A DNA stretch of 64,000 bases, taken from positions 4,278,001 to 4,342,000 of the forward strand of contig NZ_CP031705.1 of the NCBI RefSeq assembly GCF_022701255.1, written 5' to 3'. The position numbers were made by a program, and so were the translations under genes. Under the pieces are notes generated by a model, which did no database searches, was not told the DNA's origin, and saw only the letters and a list, made by a program, of their open reading frames with translations. The stretch's first letter is position 1. Every line of letters starts with the position of its first letter. This document shows, one piece after another, positions 25,853 through 35,802 of the stretch. Source of the DNA: Microcoleus vaginatus HSN003 (GTDB lineage Bacteria > Cyanobacteriota > Cyanobacteriia > Cyanobacteriales > Microcoleaceae).

Positions 25853-26155
25853 TTACATTTTCTTCTGAAATTCCTCAAGAACATCCATCAATTGAACTTG
25901 ACACTGCATCGGAATCAAATCTGCCAGGGGCACTTCCCGCTTGCCGCCGCCCAACTTGACTGGAATTCCTTGCAAAACTTGTCCAACTTTGTCAGCATCT
26001 AAATTCCCATCTTCCAGCATCCGGTAAAGTTGTTCAGCAACAACTGTATGCAGGTGGGCATCATTGAGATACAAATGCCACTTGGCAATGTCAATGTAGA
26101 CATTTTCGCCGATTTCGGCTGCTAAGGATTCGATCGCCTGTGTGGTATTAGCCAT
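25853..26155 (-). CDS. DUF3181 family protein
   Basis: A 100-aa soluble protein with the blocks IESLAAEIGENVYIDIAKWHLYL and AEQLYRMLEDG, which I recognise as the cyanobacterial DUF3181 family; function unknown. It ends about 75 bases from murJ, which is convergent. The next gene upstream on the same strand is a small membrane protein, so the two may be cotranscribed. Confidence 0.8.
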   Translation of the reverse strand: MANTTQAIESLAAEIGENVYIDIAKWHLYLNDAHLHTVVAEQLYRMLEDGNLDADKVGQVLQGIPVKLGGGKREVPLADLIPMQCQVQLMDVLEEFQKKM

Positions 26156-26219
26156 ATCAAAAAAGCCAAAAGTTATTTGTTATCAATCAAAAGACTTAAC
26201 AAATCGCCGCCAACTGCCT

Positions 26220-26477
26220 TCAACCAGAATCTTTGGTGAGGGGCGAATAATCGGCGATCGCAAAATGGTAAATCGCGTGGGCCAAAACTACTAGAGCCCA
26301 TCCACCCGTTACCGAAATTGCCCAAGGCCAATCAGCCTTTTGCAAATTGTGAACAAACCACAAACCAGAATTGGTAGCAGAAAAAAGACCGACGTGGATA
26401 GCAAAATTCATCCGGTCATCTAAACGGCGATACTCTGGATCATTGCGATCGGGTTTGCGAGGCCAACGAGGAGGCAT
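26220..26477 (-). CDS. 2TM-domain small membrane protein
   Basis: An 85-aa protein with a basic, proline-rich N-terminus (PPRWPRKPD) followed by DDRMNFAIHVGLFSATNSGLW and a second hydrophobic segment containing ISVTGGWALVVLAHAIYHF. This two-helix pattern with an acidic start and His-containing second helix is the Pfam 2TM domain. Likely a thylakoid or plasma-membrane protein of unknown role. Confidence 0.8.
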   Translation of the reverse strand: MPPRWPRKPDRNDPEYRRLDDRMNFAIHVGLFSATNSGLWFVHNLQKADWPWAISVTGGWALVVLAHAIYHFAIADYSPLTKDSG

Positions 26478-26565
26478 AGTTTTTCACTTGATATTAGTAG
26501 TTCTGTGCCTATTCTAATCATAATAAGTGCAGCTTTTTGTCTACATCCCTCTTTCGGCAGAAAAT

Positions 26566-27087
26566 TTATGTCTCTAAATTTTCATAGTCCCCTGACTTGC
26601 CGCCGCTTTTGCTCACCAGTCGAATTGACTCAATGGCGATCGACTTTTCCAATCCTTTCGCCATATCATACAAAGTCAGCGCCGCCACCGAAACCGCCGT
26701 CAGCGCCTCCATTTCCACCCCTGTTTCCGCCTTAATTTTCACCGTCGCCCGAATTTGATACCCCGGCAACTCAGCATCCGCTATCACCTGCACCTCCACG
26801 CTACTCAGCGGTAGAGGGTGACACAGAGGAATCAAATGTGCAGTCTGTTTCGCCGCCATAATTCCAGCCAGCCTTGCAGTGCCCAACACATCACCCTTCG
26901 GCGCATTCCCCGCTTCAATCGCCGCAAACGTCTCCGGTAACATCCGCACCCGGCCAGCAGCCACAGCTTGTCGCACAGTCGGCACCTTCGCCGAAACGTC
27001 CACCATTTGGGCTTCCCCGCTGTTGTCGAGGTGAGTTAGCTGTGCCACATCGGGCAATTTAGAAAAAGTTTGCGAAAAGTCTTGCAT
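26566..27087 (-). CDS. moaC: Cyclic pyranopterin monophosphate synthase MoaC
   Basis: Converts the cyclic GTP-derived intermediate made by MoaA into cPMP, the first isolable molybdenum cofactor precursor. The 173 aa carry [18 protein letters not shown] near the start, the active-site loop [13 protein letters not shown] (His/Cys), [20 protein letters not shown], and DMAKG. Length is normal. No other moa gene is near. ATG 27087 is the natural start. Confidence 0.96.
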   Translation of the reverse strand: MQDFSQTFSKLPDVAQLTHLDNSGEAQMVDVSAKVPTVRQAVAAGRVRMLPETFAAIEAGNAPKGDVLGTARLAGIMAAKQTAHLIPLCHPLPLSSVEVQVIADAELPGYQIRATVKIKAETGVEMEALTAVSVAALTLYDMAKGLEKSIAIESIRLVSKSGGKSGDYENLET

Positions 27088-27165
27088 TATTTTGGTAATG
27101 GTGTTACTGTTAGATTCTGTGAGAAAAGAACTTAATCAATTTTAGATTAAATCTGAACTCAACAG

Positions 27166-27239
27166 GGGCTTGTAGCTTAGTTGGATAGAGTGCATGGCTA
27201 CGAACCATGAGGTCGGGGGTTCGAATCCCTCCAAGCCCA
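27166..27239 (+). tRNA. tRNA-Arg (anticodon ACG)
   Basis: A complete cloverleaf: acceptor GGGCTTG/CAAGCCC with discriminator A at 27239, D-arm AGCTTAGTTGGATAGAG, anticodon stem CATGG/CCATG with loop CTACGAA (ACG at 27200-27202), and a T-arm with GGTTCGAATCC. CCA is not encoded. Confidence 0.97.
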
Positions 27240-27334
27240 CTACTAAAAGTTATGAATTTTGACTTTTGAGTTTTGAATTAAGAAATTAATTCAACTCACG
27301 ACTTAAAACTCATAACTTTTTTAATTTGGTACGT

Positions 27335-28579
27335 TTACTGATTCAAAGCATAAATATCTTTGCCTCGACCGATCGCAAATTTCATCGAATTAGACAAGCC
27401 CTTGCTCGACAGAGTAATAAAAACCAGCAAAGCCAAGCCAGCGAGTCCAGCCGCAAAACCAAACATATTTCTGTAGCCAACTTGTTCAGCAACAAAGCCT
27501 AAAGTCGGCCCAGCAATCGCAATTCCCAAATCAAATCCGCCAATACAAAGCGAAAACAAGCGGCCTCTTTCATGAGGTTCACACCGATCAGACATCAGCG
27601 TTACCATCATCGGCAAAACAGTACCGCCCGCGCAACCTTCAACCAAAGCGGCGATTAAAAAAGCATTGCTGTTGTTAGCAAAATACAACAATAACATAGA
27701 GACGGCATAACAGATTAATCCGCCCGAAATAAACAAGCCGCGGCCGTATTTGTCCGAAGCCCGTCCCGTGAGCAACCGTATACCGAAACTGGCGATAGCG
27801 GCCGTAGAATAAAATAATCCCGGATTCAAATTAGCCTTCGTTTCTTGGATAAACAAAGGCATAAAAGTGCTCAAAGTTCCAAATACTAAACCAACCACCA
27901 ATAACACTAAAGCCGGAATCCGCACTCTCGGATTCCAGAGCATTTTCCAGTATCTTTGGCTGTTTTTATCCTGAGATAGCGAGTCCAATTTTGTTAAATC
28001 TGCAAAATTAGGTTCCGCAACTTTGCAGGTAAAAAATATAGCCATTGCAGCGAAAGCCGCCGACATCGCAAACAAAGGAATATAACCAACCCAAGCTTGC
28101 ACAAATCCGCCAATAGCCGGCCCAACTGCTAGACCAAGAGGATTCACCAAGCTCATGTAACCGATTAATTCGCCCCGCTTTCCTGGCGGCGATAAATCTG
28201 TTACCAAAGCGCTATAAGCGGTGGTAAAAGCGGCGATACTAATGCCGTGAAAAACGCGAATAAGTAATAGTAAGGGGATAGATTGAGCTAACAGGTAGCC
28301 CAAAGGGGCGATCGCAGCGACTGTCGCGCCTAGCAGCAAAACTTGTTTTCGCCCCCTGCTGTCGGCTATTTTACCCAACGGTGGCCTCGATAGCAAAAGT
28401 CCGATCGCAAATGCACCCATCACAAAGCCAATTTCCTGTTTTGTGCCGCCCACAAATTGAACGTACAGCGGCAAAGTTGGCAGCAGCGAAGCCAAACTTG
28501 ACCAGAATAGCAGCCCTGCGGTGAATAAAGTCACCAAGCTGCGTCTGGGTTGGGGATCGATGTCCCTAAAAATATTCAA
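27335..28579 (-). CDS. MFS transporter
   Basis: A 414-aa polytopic protein with about 12 hydrophobic helices. The loop after helix 2 has the MFS signature (RPPLGKIADSRGRKQVLLLG) and a second-half equivalent lies at RLLTGRASDKYGRGLF. Best seen as a drug/efflux-type member (DHA1-like), but the substrate cannot be read from sequence. It stands alone on the minus strand, downstream of tRNA-Arg, which is on the opposite strand. Confidence 0.92.
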   Translation of the reverse strand: MNIFRDIDPQPRRSLVTLFTAGLLFWSSLASLLPTLPLYVQFVGGTKQEIGFVMGAFAIGLLLSRPPLGKIADSRGRKQVLLLGATVAAIAPLGYLLAQSIPLLLLIRVFHGISIAAFTTAYSALVTDLSPPGKRGELIGYMSLVNPLGLAVGPAIGGFVQAWVGYIPLFAMSAAFAAMAIFFTCKVAEPNFADLTKLDSLSQDKNSQRYWKMLWNPRVRIPALVLLVVGLVFGTLSTFMPLFIQETKANLNPGLFYSTAAIASFGIRLLTGRASDKYGRGLFISGGLICYAVSMLLLYFANNSNAFLIAALVEGCAGGTVLPMMVTLMSDRCEPHERGRLFSLCIGGFDLGIAIAGPTLGFVAEQVGYRNMFGFAAGLAGLALLVFITLSSKGLSNSMKFAIGRGKDIYALNQ

Positions 28580-28733
28580 GATGCGAATTCCCTTTAAATC
28601 TTCTGAGTGCGCTCAAGCTGAGGTCGAGTGTATCTAGATCATTATGTTACAATTTCTTAATATTTGCAACAAAAAAACTTGATATTCTACTCACAGTCAA
28701 CCGTGAACACTCAACATTCAACAGTCAGCATTC

Positions 28734-29921
28734 TTACCAATCAACCTCAGCCCTTTCCTCCACCACCCGTTCATAAACCCACTGGGTTTCTATCGCCAAC
28801 TTCGGCCAACTAAACCGACGTTCCAAATCCTGAGAAGCATTGTCAACCAACCACTGCGCGTAACCCGGATTTTTGAGCACCTCCAAAATTCCCCAGGCCA
28901 AAGAATCCCGATTGTTTGCCTCAGTAACAACGCCAGTTTTCGTGTGCAGCACCACCTCTGGAAGTCCGCCCGCATCCGACACCACTACAGGCACTCTTGC
29001 AGCAAAGCTTTCTAACGCTACAATCCCAAAAGGTTCGTAAAGACTGGGGAAAACCGCACAGTCAGCCACCGTCTGGAATTTGTCGAGATGTTCCTCAAAC
29101 ATGAACCCAGTAAAATAACACTTATTCCAAATTCCTAAATGCCAAGCTAAGTGTTTGAGCTGGTCGGTATTGCCGCCGCCAACAATTACAATTTTTGCTT
29201 TACCCCCCATTTCCCAAATTACTTTAGGTGCAGCATTGAGAAATACAGCAATACCTTTTTCATAGCTAATTCTTCCTACATAATAGACAATTTTCTCATC
29301 ATCAGCAGCAAACCTGCGGCGGAAATCCATCGCGTCAAATTCGTGCCACCGGGGCTTTTTATCTGGTCTAATTCCGTTGTAAATTACCTCTATTTTGTTC
29401 CACGGAGTCGATAGTACCCGTTCGGCTTCCCGCCGCATATAATCGCTGCAAACAATTACCCGCCAAGCATTGTAAGCGAGGTCGTTTTCCTTGGCGTTAA
29501 TGTAGCGTTGCCCTTCATTGTGGATACCGTTGAAGCGCCCGTATTCGGTGGCGTGGATCGTGGCAATTAGCGGTACTTTAAAGGTGTGCTTGAGAGCGAT
29601 CGCCGCATCTCCCACTAACCAATCGTGAGCGTGGATGATATCAAAGGGGCCTTCCTCCAGCATCAGTTTTCCGCCTTGGTGACCCATGCTTTGGTTGAGA
29701 TTCGCCACCCAGTGAAAAAAGTCCCTAGCCTGCCCCACCAACACCCGATGCACCCGTATTCCTTCCACCACTTCGTACATCGGCGCGTGGCCGAACTCTA
29801 CTGTAATTAAGTGAATTTCGTGGCCCAGCTTTATCAATTCAGGATACAGTTCCGCTACGTGGCGGGCGATACCGCCTACGATTCTGGGAGGAAACTCCCA
29901 TGCCAATACCAAAATTTTCAT
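28734..29921 (-). CDS. GT4-family glycosyltransferase
   Basis: A 395-aa GT-B retaining glycosyltransferase. The N-terminus MKILVLAWEFPPRIVGGIARH is the nucleotide-sugar-enzyme start typical of glycogen-synthase-like GT4 proteins. The second Rossmann fold has YVGRISYEKG, and the E-x7-E motif is EPFGIVALE near the C-terminus. I start at ATG 29921 because a GGAGGAAG ribosome site lies right upstream. The frame extends 77 codons further but gives no homologous sequence. Acceptor unknown; likely cell-surface or storage polysaccharide. Confidence 0.9.
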   Translation of the reverse strand: MKILVLAWEFPPRIVGGIARHVAELYPELIKLGHEIHLITVEFGHAPMYEVVEGIRVHRVLVGQARDFFHWVANLNQSMGHQGGKLMLEEGPFDIIHAHDWLVGDAAIALKHTFKVPLIATIHATEYGRFNGIHNEGQRYINAKENDLAYNAWRVIVCSDYMRREAERVLSTPWNKIEVIYNGIRPDKKPRWHEFDAMDFRRRFAADDEKIVYYVGRISYEKGIAVFLNAAPKVIWEMGGKAKIVIVGGGNTDQLKHLAWHLGIWNKCYFTGFMFEEHLDKFQTVADCAVFPSLYEPFGIVALESFAARVPVVVSDAGGLPEVVLHTKTGVVTEANNRDSLAWGILEVLKNPGYAQWLVDNASQDLERRFSWPKLAIETQWVYERVVEERAEVDW

Positions 29922-30169
29922 CTTTCTTCCTCCAAATAATTCATATAACTTAATGTTTAGGATTAACAGATTTATTGTAGAATTATCATCCTCAAATTTG
30001 AGTTGATCGTAAGTTGATGCCCAATGCCTGACTTTTGGCAGCAACAAAGACAGAAAATCATGCCTAAACCTGGTTTTTGCACGAAATTGCTCGATCGCCA
30101 TTGCTGCCAAAAAAACAGGTTTCCTCAAGATTTGGGCCACTGAAGGAAGCAATGGCGAGATCGTCTACC

Positions 30170-31858
30170 CTACCGTTTCTTCAAAATCGGCTCCAATTCG
30201 CCGCGAAAACGGGTCCAAGCAGCAGCCGATGCAGAATTAGAAGCAGCACCCTGACGCATCAAAATCGCGCCGTCTTCAAAGCCAACAATTCCGTACTCTC
30301 CAGATTTGGACATTCGATCGATCGCCGGTACGATATCCTGCAACTGTCCCCGTTCCGCCCGAAACGCAGCCTGATACTGCTGCAACTGCCAGATATCGGC
30401 AATTACATATTGCATCTTCACCGCCTTCCCCGCATCATTGCGGAGTTCAAACATCGGAAACCTGAGAATTTCCCGCCTGCTTGACAAAAGCGGCACAAGA
30501 GTATTCGTCGCTGCCACGCTAGCATCAGCAGGAATTTGAGCCAATAGCGGCCGCACTTGCAAAACGTGCTGCCATTGTCTGACGAGAGGAACCTGCACCC
30601 AAGGATCGATCGCATCGGGCAAAATCAAAGAAAAAGTCCGATTGGGGTTAGAAGTGAAGGTAAAAAATAGCGACAAGCAGATACAAAACGCCCAAAAGCG
30701 GCGAAAATTTGAAGATGAAGGCAGAGGAAATAAAGCAGAAGGAAAACGCAAAAATGTTCTTTCCTCTCTCACCATTCTATCTTCTTCCTTCTGACGCTCG
30801 GCCCACCACAGAATCGCCCCATAAAAAAGCCCTGGAACCACAGTCATCGCATAGCGGATATTAATCGCCAGCACCGATTGTCCTTTCGCTAAAAATAGCT
30901 TCAGCAACGGAAATCCAGCTATCATCCAAGACGCAGGCGCGAAAGCTGGAACCAAAGCTAATGGCAACCACTGGCCAAGCAGGTATCTAATCTTACCAAA
31001 AAACGGCGTAAATAACTGAGCCACCAACCGCCCGGGATTGCTCACCATTCCCCAAATAATTTCCAGAGTCGAAGCTTCATCTCCATCGGCATATTGACCG
31101 AATCGCTCCATCATAAACCGCTGAGATATATCAGCAGAAAACAAAGGCATAATCAGATTGGTCAGGACGATCATATAACCAAAACTGAGTATGCAGACGG
31201 CTAAACCAGTCCGAGGGTAGCGCCGGCTCAAAATCAGGTAAACTCCGACGCCAAATAAAACAACGCCCCCATCTTCTCGCACGGCCAAAATTAAAGTTGC
31301 CAGAATCCCAAACAAGGGCCACCAGCGCTTCTCCATCGCCAGCAGCAAGCCAAAGACATACAGCGGCATTTGACAAATATCGTGAAAATTACCCAAAGTC
31401 GGACCGATGACGGCGTTAGCGCAGTAATAGCTCACAACAATTGTCGCCGACAGCCTTGGTTCCAGATAGTGTCTGGCGAGAAGCCAGAGCACTCCTCCAG
31501 CCGCCGTAATTAAAGTCACCTGCAACACAGTCAAAGTGACGGGCGAGGGAAACAGCGAGTAAATTGGCAGCCACAGCATCAGCGCGGGGGTGAAATGCTG
31601 CCCCAACCGGTAGTAAGATACTTCCGGGAGCTGATTTTGGTGAACCACATTAGTGGACAAAGCCGAAGAGAGGGAACTCTCAAACAAGTGACCCCGAGTG
31701 CCGTTCCAAAAAAGTTGATTGAAAATGCCTTGGTCGTAAGTAGCGTAAAAGCTGTAGTAGCGGTGCAGCGTCAGCAACAGGCACAGCACAAAAAAGGCCG
31801 CCGCCACTTGAACCACCACCCGCAGCGACTCATTTTTCTTCCATCTCAAAAATATCAT
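30170..31858 (-). CDS. DUF2079 multi-pass membrane protein
   Basis: A 562-aa integral membrane protein with roughly nine to eleven hydrophobic segments. The block ATYDQGIFNQLFWN and the later GQHFTPALMLWLPIYSLFPSP are hallmarks of DUF2079, a GT-C-like family suspected to include glycosyltransferases. The C-terminal 130 residues are soluble. It precedes the GT4 gene on the same strand with about 0.25 kb between them, so a joint role in glycan assembly is possible (inference). It diverges from sasA. Confidence 0.88.
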   Translation of the reverse strand: MIFLRWKKNESLRVVVQVAAAFFVLCLLLTLHRYYSFYATYDQGIFNQLFWNGTRGHLFESSLSSALSTNVVHQNQLPEVSYYRLGQHFTPALMLWLPIYSLFPSPVTLTVLQVTLITAAGGVLWLLARHYLEPRLSATIVVSYYCANAVIGPTLGNFHDICQMPLYVFGLLLAMEKRWWPLFGILATLILAVREDGGVVLFGVGVYLILSRRYPRTGLAVCILSFGYMIVLTNLIMPLFSADISQRFMMERFGQYADGDEASTLEIIWGMVSNPGRLVAQLFTPFFGKIRYLLGQWLPLALVPAFAPASWMIAGFPLLKLFLAKGQSVLAINIRYAMTVVPGLFYGAILWWAERQKEEDRMVREERTFLRFPSALFPLPSSSNFRRFWAFCICLSLFFTFTSNPNRTFSLILPDAIDPWVQVPLVRQWQHVLQVRPLLAQIPADASVAATNTLVPLLSSRREILRFPMFELRNDAGKAVKMQYVIADIWQLQQYQAAFRAERGQLQDIVPAIDRMSKSGEYGIVGFEDGAILMRQGAASNSASAAAWTRFRGELEPILKKR

Positions 31859-31946
31859 CTGCCCGCCGTAATGAAATTATCGGACAATAGCATAAATCTA
31901 AAGTAAGTATTAAATTAAAGTAGAAGTGAAATAACTCGGCTCGGCA

Positions 31947-33185
31947 ATGCTCAATTATTTTCACCCGATCGAAAAGCTCAACAGCGTCCATCCAACACCC
32001 GGCACCAGCGGCACTGACTGTTCTCCCGAACAGCAGGTCAATTCCCCACCGCTTTTACAGCTTTTGCTTTTTGTAGACAAGCGTTCCTCTTCCCGGGAAC
32101 AGACTAGACACATCCGCAAGTCCCTCAAGGATTTGAAAGCAGACTGCGACTTTGAGCTTCAAATCATCGACGTAGGAGAACAGCCCGATTTAGCCGAACA
32201 CTTTAAACTTGTAGCCACTCCCTCGCTGCTCAAAATTCATCCAGATCCGCGACAAACTCTCGCCGGCAGCAATTTAATCGCCCAACTCGAACACTGGTGG
32301 CCCCGCTGGAAGCGTTCTGTAGAAGAATACGCAGCTCAGCAGCAGTCAGCCGCAGCACTTACTGAAACTTTGACTGACCCAAAACCCATCTATTCCGTTG
32401 CTTGCGCCGCCGAACTTGTGCAGCTTTCCGATGAAGTTTTTCGCCTCAAACAGGAAAAAGAACACCTGCAAGAGCAGTTGCAGTTGAAAGACCGGATTAT
32501 TGCGATGCTAGCCCACGACTTGCGAAATCCCTTGACGGCGGCATCTTTGGCTTTGGAGACTTTGGAGTCAAGTCAGAAGGTGAAAGAGGGGGAAAAGTCG
32601 CGTTTGACACCGAGTCTGGCGGCTCATTTGATGAAACAAGCCCGCCGCCAAATCCGAATTGTCGATCGTATGATTACAGATATCCTGCAAGCAGCCCGGG
32701 GTACAAACGCTCAACTCCACATTGAACCAAAAAGAATCGAACTGGGGGCGATTTGTCAAGATGTAATCATGCAGTTTCAAGACAAATTTCAGGCGAAAAG
32801 TCTGAACTTAGAAACAGACATTCCCACAGATTTGCCCTTGGTTTATGCCGATCCCGATCGCATCAAACAAGTCATGGTCAACCTGCTTGACAACGCCAGC
32901 AAGTACACGCCAGACCAAGGAATTGTTAATCTTTCAATTCTCCACCGCACCGCTTACAAAGTTCAAGTCAGCATTTGCAACAGCGGCCCGGGAATTCCTG
33001 AAGAAGATTGCGCGAGCATTTTTGAAGACAGCTTTCGCTTGCAGCGAGATAAATCAACAGACGGTTACGGCATTGGACTGTCTCTGTGTCAAGGTATCAT
33101 CCGCGCCCACTACGGTCAAATTTGGGTAGACTCTGTACCGGATAGAGGCAGTTGTTTTCACTTTACTCTGCCGGTTCAAAAATAA
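31947..33185 (+). CDS. sasA: Clock output sensor histidine kinase SasA
   Basis: Binds KaiC through an N-terminal KaiB-like thioredoxin fold and passes clock phase to the regulator RpaA by phosphotransfer. Residues 36-122 are the KaiB-like domain ([30 protein letters not shown]). A coiled linker (about 155-183) leads to the H-box [11 protein letters not shown] with phospho-acceptor His190, and the HATPase domain shows [19 protein letters not shown] and GYGIGLSL. The 412-aa length includes about 35 extra N-terminal residues rich in Ser/Pro/Thr. No kai genes are in the window. Confidence 0.95.
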   Translation: MLNYFHPIEKLNSVHPTPGTSGTDCSPEQQVNSPPLLQLLLFVDKRSSSREQTRHIRKSLKDLKADCDFELQIIDVGEQPDLAEHFKLVATPSLLKIHPDPRQTLAGSNLIAQLEHWWPRWKRSVEEYAAQQQSAAALTETLTDPKPIYSVACAAELVQLSDEVFRLKQEKEHLQEQLQLKDRIIAMLAHDLRNPLTAASLALETLESSQKVKEGEKSRLTPSLAAHLMKQARRQIRIVDRMITDILQAARGTNAQLHIEPKRIELGAICQDVIMQFQDKFQAKSLNLETDIPTDLPLVYADPDRIKQVMVNLLDNASKYTPDQGIVNLSILHRTAYKVQVSICNSGPGIPEEDCASIFEDSFRLQRDKSTDGYGIGLSLCQGIIRAHYGQIWVDSVPDRGSCFHFTLPVQK

Positions 33186-33728
33186 AAGTTAACTTTTATT
33201 TGTCCGTTAACAGTGGTCAGTGGTCAGTAGCCACGGAATTTGATATTCTATCAAGTCCGGTCGATTGACCATGATTAAGATTTTGCCTCTGGCCACCAAT
33301 AGAAATGAGTCAAACCACTGATTAGCTGTTTGAGATTTAAGGGTTTTTGACATCGCTCAAATAACACTGCTTCTAATTCATCTAAGCTCTTAAAACAGCG
33401 ATTGGCTATCGGTTCATTTGTCAGTGGCCATAACCTTTCTGCTGGTTGCAGTTGGGGCGAGTGTGAAGGCAGACAATACAAATGTATCCCGTCGGGGATT
33501 TTCACGCTTTCACGCTCAGTGCCATCCAGCTCCGTCTACTACTAAAATTACTCTTTTTTTCGGCCCCACTTTCCAATGTCGGGCAAAATCTTCTAACACT
33601 CGCTCAAAAAGCTGGCTATTGACAAATGGCAGTATCTACCAATAAGTTTCTCCCGTACTCGGATGTACTTTCGCCGTATAACCATAACCATTGAAACCGC
33701 CAGTTAACAACAGCAGTAGCATTACTAA

Positions 33729-35117
33729 CCCTCTTTTGTCACTCTCGTGGTAGTATAAGCAGTAACACACCCCAAAAGCATTGCCAATCCTATGGTAGAG
33801 CCTCGTCAACCAGTACCCACAGTCAAATTTATAGATGAATACTGTCAAATTTACCAAAACATATTTCCAGAAGTTAGGAGCTTTGAAGCTTTTAAGTACT
33901 TACATGTCGGTATGATATCGGACATAAAACGCAAAACCCTACCATCAATAGCGAAAGTTATAGGGCTAGATAATCATCAAGCATTACACCATTTTTTAAC
34001 ACAATCACCTTGGGATGTAAAAGAATTAAGTCAGCAACGATTAGAATTAATATTATATGTACTTCAAGGGCGTCCAATAGTACTAATAATTGATGAGACA
34101 GGAGATAAAAAAAAGGGGAATGCGACTGATTATGTAAAACGGCAGTACATTGGAAATTTAGGTAAAACAGATAATGGTATCGTTGCAGTTACAGCGTATG
34201 GTGTTTTATCTGGTCTGACTTTTCCTCTATTATTTGAAGTTTATAAACCGAGAGAAAGACTGCAACCAGGAGATGAATATCTAACTAAACCTGAAATTGC
34301 CGCGAAAATGCTCAAACAATTGCGTGCGATGGGATTTAAATTTAATCTTGTCCTAGCAGATAGTTTATACGGAGAGAGTAGTAAAAATTTTATTCAAATA
34401 CTAGAGGGATTGAATCTAAATTTTATTGTGGCAATTCGCTCTAACCACAAAGCCTGGGGAGTTACAGACGCGAAAGTCAAATATTCAAAGTGGCAAAGAT
34501 TCAAACGTGTCTTCTCAGATTTAAGCTCGGAATACAGATATATAAGAGAGATTTTTTGTGGTGATAATCCGGAAATTAAATATTGGCAAATCACAACTGA
34601 TAAAGAGGAGCTGCCCAAAAACACTACTTGGTATGTAATGAGTAAATTTCCCAACATTACACCCCGAGAAGTAGGTAATTTTTATGGTTTAAGAACTTGG
34701 GTAGAATATGGTTTGAAGCAAAGTAAAAACGAATTAGGATGGGCAGATTTTCGCCTAACTAATTACCCACAAATAGAAAAATGGTGGGAAATTATTTTTA
34801 GCGCTTATTTGATGGTTAGTCTCCACTCTGAACAACTGCTAAAATTACCACCACAATCTGAATCTAATTTTTCATCACATCCTTGGTGGGATCAAGGAAA
34901 TGGGTGGAAGAATATTCTTAACAACCTCCGTTTAATACTTCAACCATTTGTACTATTTAACTTTATTAAACCTTGGCTACGAGTTTTTACTATTCCTAAG
35001 TTATCCGAGGGCTTTTTTCAACTTCAAATGCTTGTCAATAATTTAACTCGTTCAATTTTTCAAAACCTCAATATCCCTTATTTCCAGTTTTCCTCTGCGT
35101 AGAGTGACCAAAGAGGG
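33729..35117 (+). mobile_element. IS701-family insertion sequence, apparently intact
   Basis: The 1389-bp element is bounded by 17-bp inverted repeats with one mismatch (CCCTCTTTTGTCACTCT and the complement of AGAGTGACCAAAGAGGG) and flanked by the 4-bp direct repeat CTAA (33725-33728, 35118-35121). CTAA fits the YTAR target rule of IS701. Joining the flanks restores reading through the IS630 transposase relic, which proves the insertion point. Confidence 0.94.
33792..35102 (+). CDS. IS701-family transposase
   Basis: A 436-aa DDE transposase. Asp101 in LIIDETGDKKKG (the tell-tale IS701/DDE_5 motif, followed by ATDYVKRQYIGNLGK), Asp190 in NLVLADSLYGE, and Glu305 in WVEYGLKQSKNELGWADFR form the likely catalytic triad. 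The stop lies 15 bases inside the right inverted repeat boundary. Full family length and no lesions, so it may be active. A+T-rich compared with the surrounding genes, which fits recent arrival. Confidence 0.95.
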   Translation: MVEPRQPVPTVKFIDEYCQIYQNIFPEVRSFEAFKYLHVGMISDIKRKTLPSIAKVIGLDNHQALHHFLTQSPWDVKELSQQRLELILYVLQGRPIVLIIDETGDKKKGNATDYVKRQYIGNLGKTDNGIVAVTAYGVLSGLTFPLLFEVYKPRERLQPGDEYLTKPEIAAKMLKQLRAMGFKFNLVLADSLYGESSKNFIQILEGLNLNFIVAIRSNHKAWGVTDAKVKYSKWQRFKRVFSDLSSEYRYIREIFCGDNPEIKYWQITTDKEELPKNTTWYVMSKFPNITPREVGNFYGLRTWVEYGLKQSKNELGWADFRLTNYPQIEKWWEIIFSAYLMVSLHSEQLLKLPPQSESNFSSHPWWDQGNGWKNILNNLRLILQPFVLFNFIKPWLRVFTIPKLSEGFFQLQMLVNNLTRSIFQNLNIPYFQFSSA

Positions 35118-35802
35118 CTAAACTCATCGACCCATTCTCGCCTCAAAACAGGTTTCAATCAAGCAACGATGTTCGTCCATTGACCAGACTTCTACGTCGC
35201 TTTCTAGGTTCTCCTTCTTGATTTTCTTGACGAACTGACCCAGATTTTTTTTTCCATTCCTCTTGTTCGAGGAGATCTGATTCCTGATGTTCCGGACGAG
35301 GAACTCTCAATCGAAACTTCATTGACTTCAAATATTCCCATCCTCGTTGACGAGAGACTTTGTAACCTTTGAGTTCACTCATCCAGTCTGCCACTTTACG
35401 ACCATTCCACAGCCCGCCATCCGGGGGTGGCTGCTGTAGAACTTGCCATAGCTGAGCTTGTTCTAGATCATTGAGCAGAGGATCGTGATCGCGATTTTGG
35501 CCACGCTGATCTCCAAGAGATTCTGGTCCTAAATGGTTGTATCCCCACACTAATTCATAAATCCAACCGCGACTATAACCTGTCACTGCCATCACTTCTG
35601 CGGTGGTTTTTCCGCTCGCTAACAGCCAAATAATTTGATAATGATGGACACAAGTGGGCGTTTTGGCCTGACGGAAACGAGCCTGTAGCTCTTCTACACT
35701 CAGATGAGGTGCGATCGTAATTCGTTTTGGCATTCTTGATCTGACGCGGTTGTGTTTCTCAAGATTATATCATGGTTAATCGACCGGACATGATATTACA
35801 AC

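Larger units (their letters stand above)
33275..35733 (-). pseudogene. IS630-family transposase, interrupted and decayed
   Basis: The N-terminal helix-turn-helix part (192 codons, 35733-35155) starts KRITIAPHLSVEELQARF. It leaves the family frame at a run of nine A near 35245-35255, a further shift follows HR, and the reading then resumes as KPVLRREWVDEF up to the IS701 insertion. Beyond the insertion (33725 leftwards) come NWRFQWLWLYG, another shift, HPSTGETYW followed by a TAG, LVVDGAGWH with a stop, and finally the C-terminal block HSPQLQPAERLWPLTNEPI to 33275. At least three frameshifts and two stops mean no active enzyme. The A-run shift might have been a programmed one originally. Confidence 0.9.
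33251..35793 (-). mobile_element. IS630-family element, dead, split by an IS701 element
   Basis: Terminal inverted repeats at 33251 (TCAAGTCCGGTCGATTGACC) and, inverted, ending at 35793 (TCATGTCCGGTCGATTAACC) are flanked by TA at 33249-33250 and 35794-35795, the TA duplication expected for IS630. Removing the nested 1389-bp element and its 4-bp duplication leaves about 1150 bp, the family norm. Its transposase is broken several times. It lies between sasA and the NUDIX gene, ending nine bases from the NUDIX stop. Confidence 0.93.

Noticed and set aside
28734..30152. Longer start for the GT4 glycosyltransferase at 30152
   Set aside because: The extra 77 codons show no homologous character, and a strong GGAGGAAG site precedes the ATG at 29921.
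33275..33505. Separate small gene for the C-terminal IS630 fragment
   Set aside because: It is the tail of one decayed transposase, not an independent gene.
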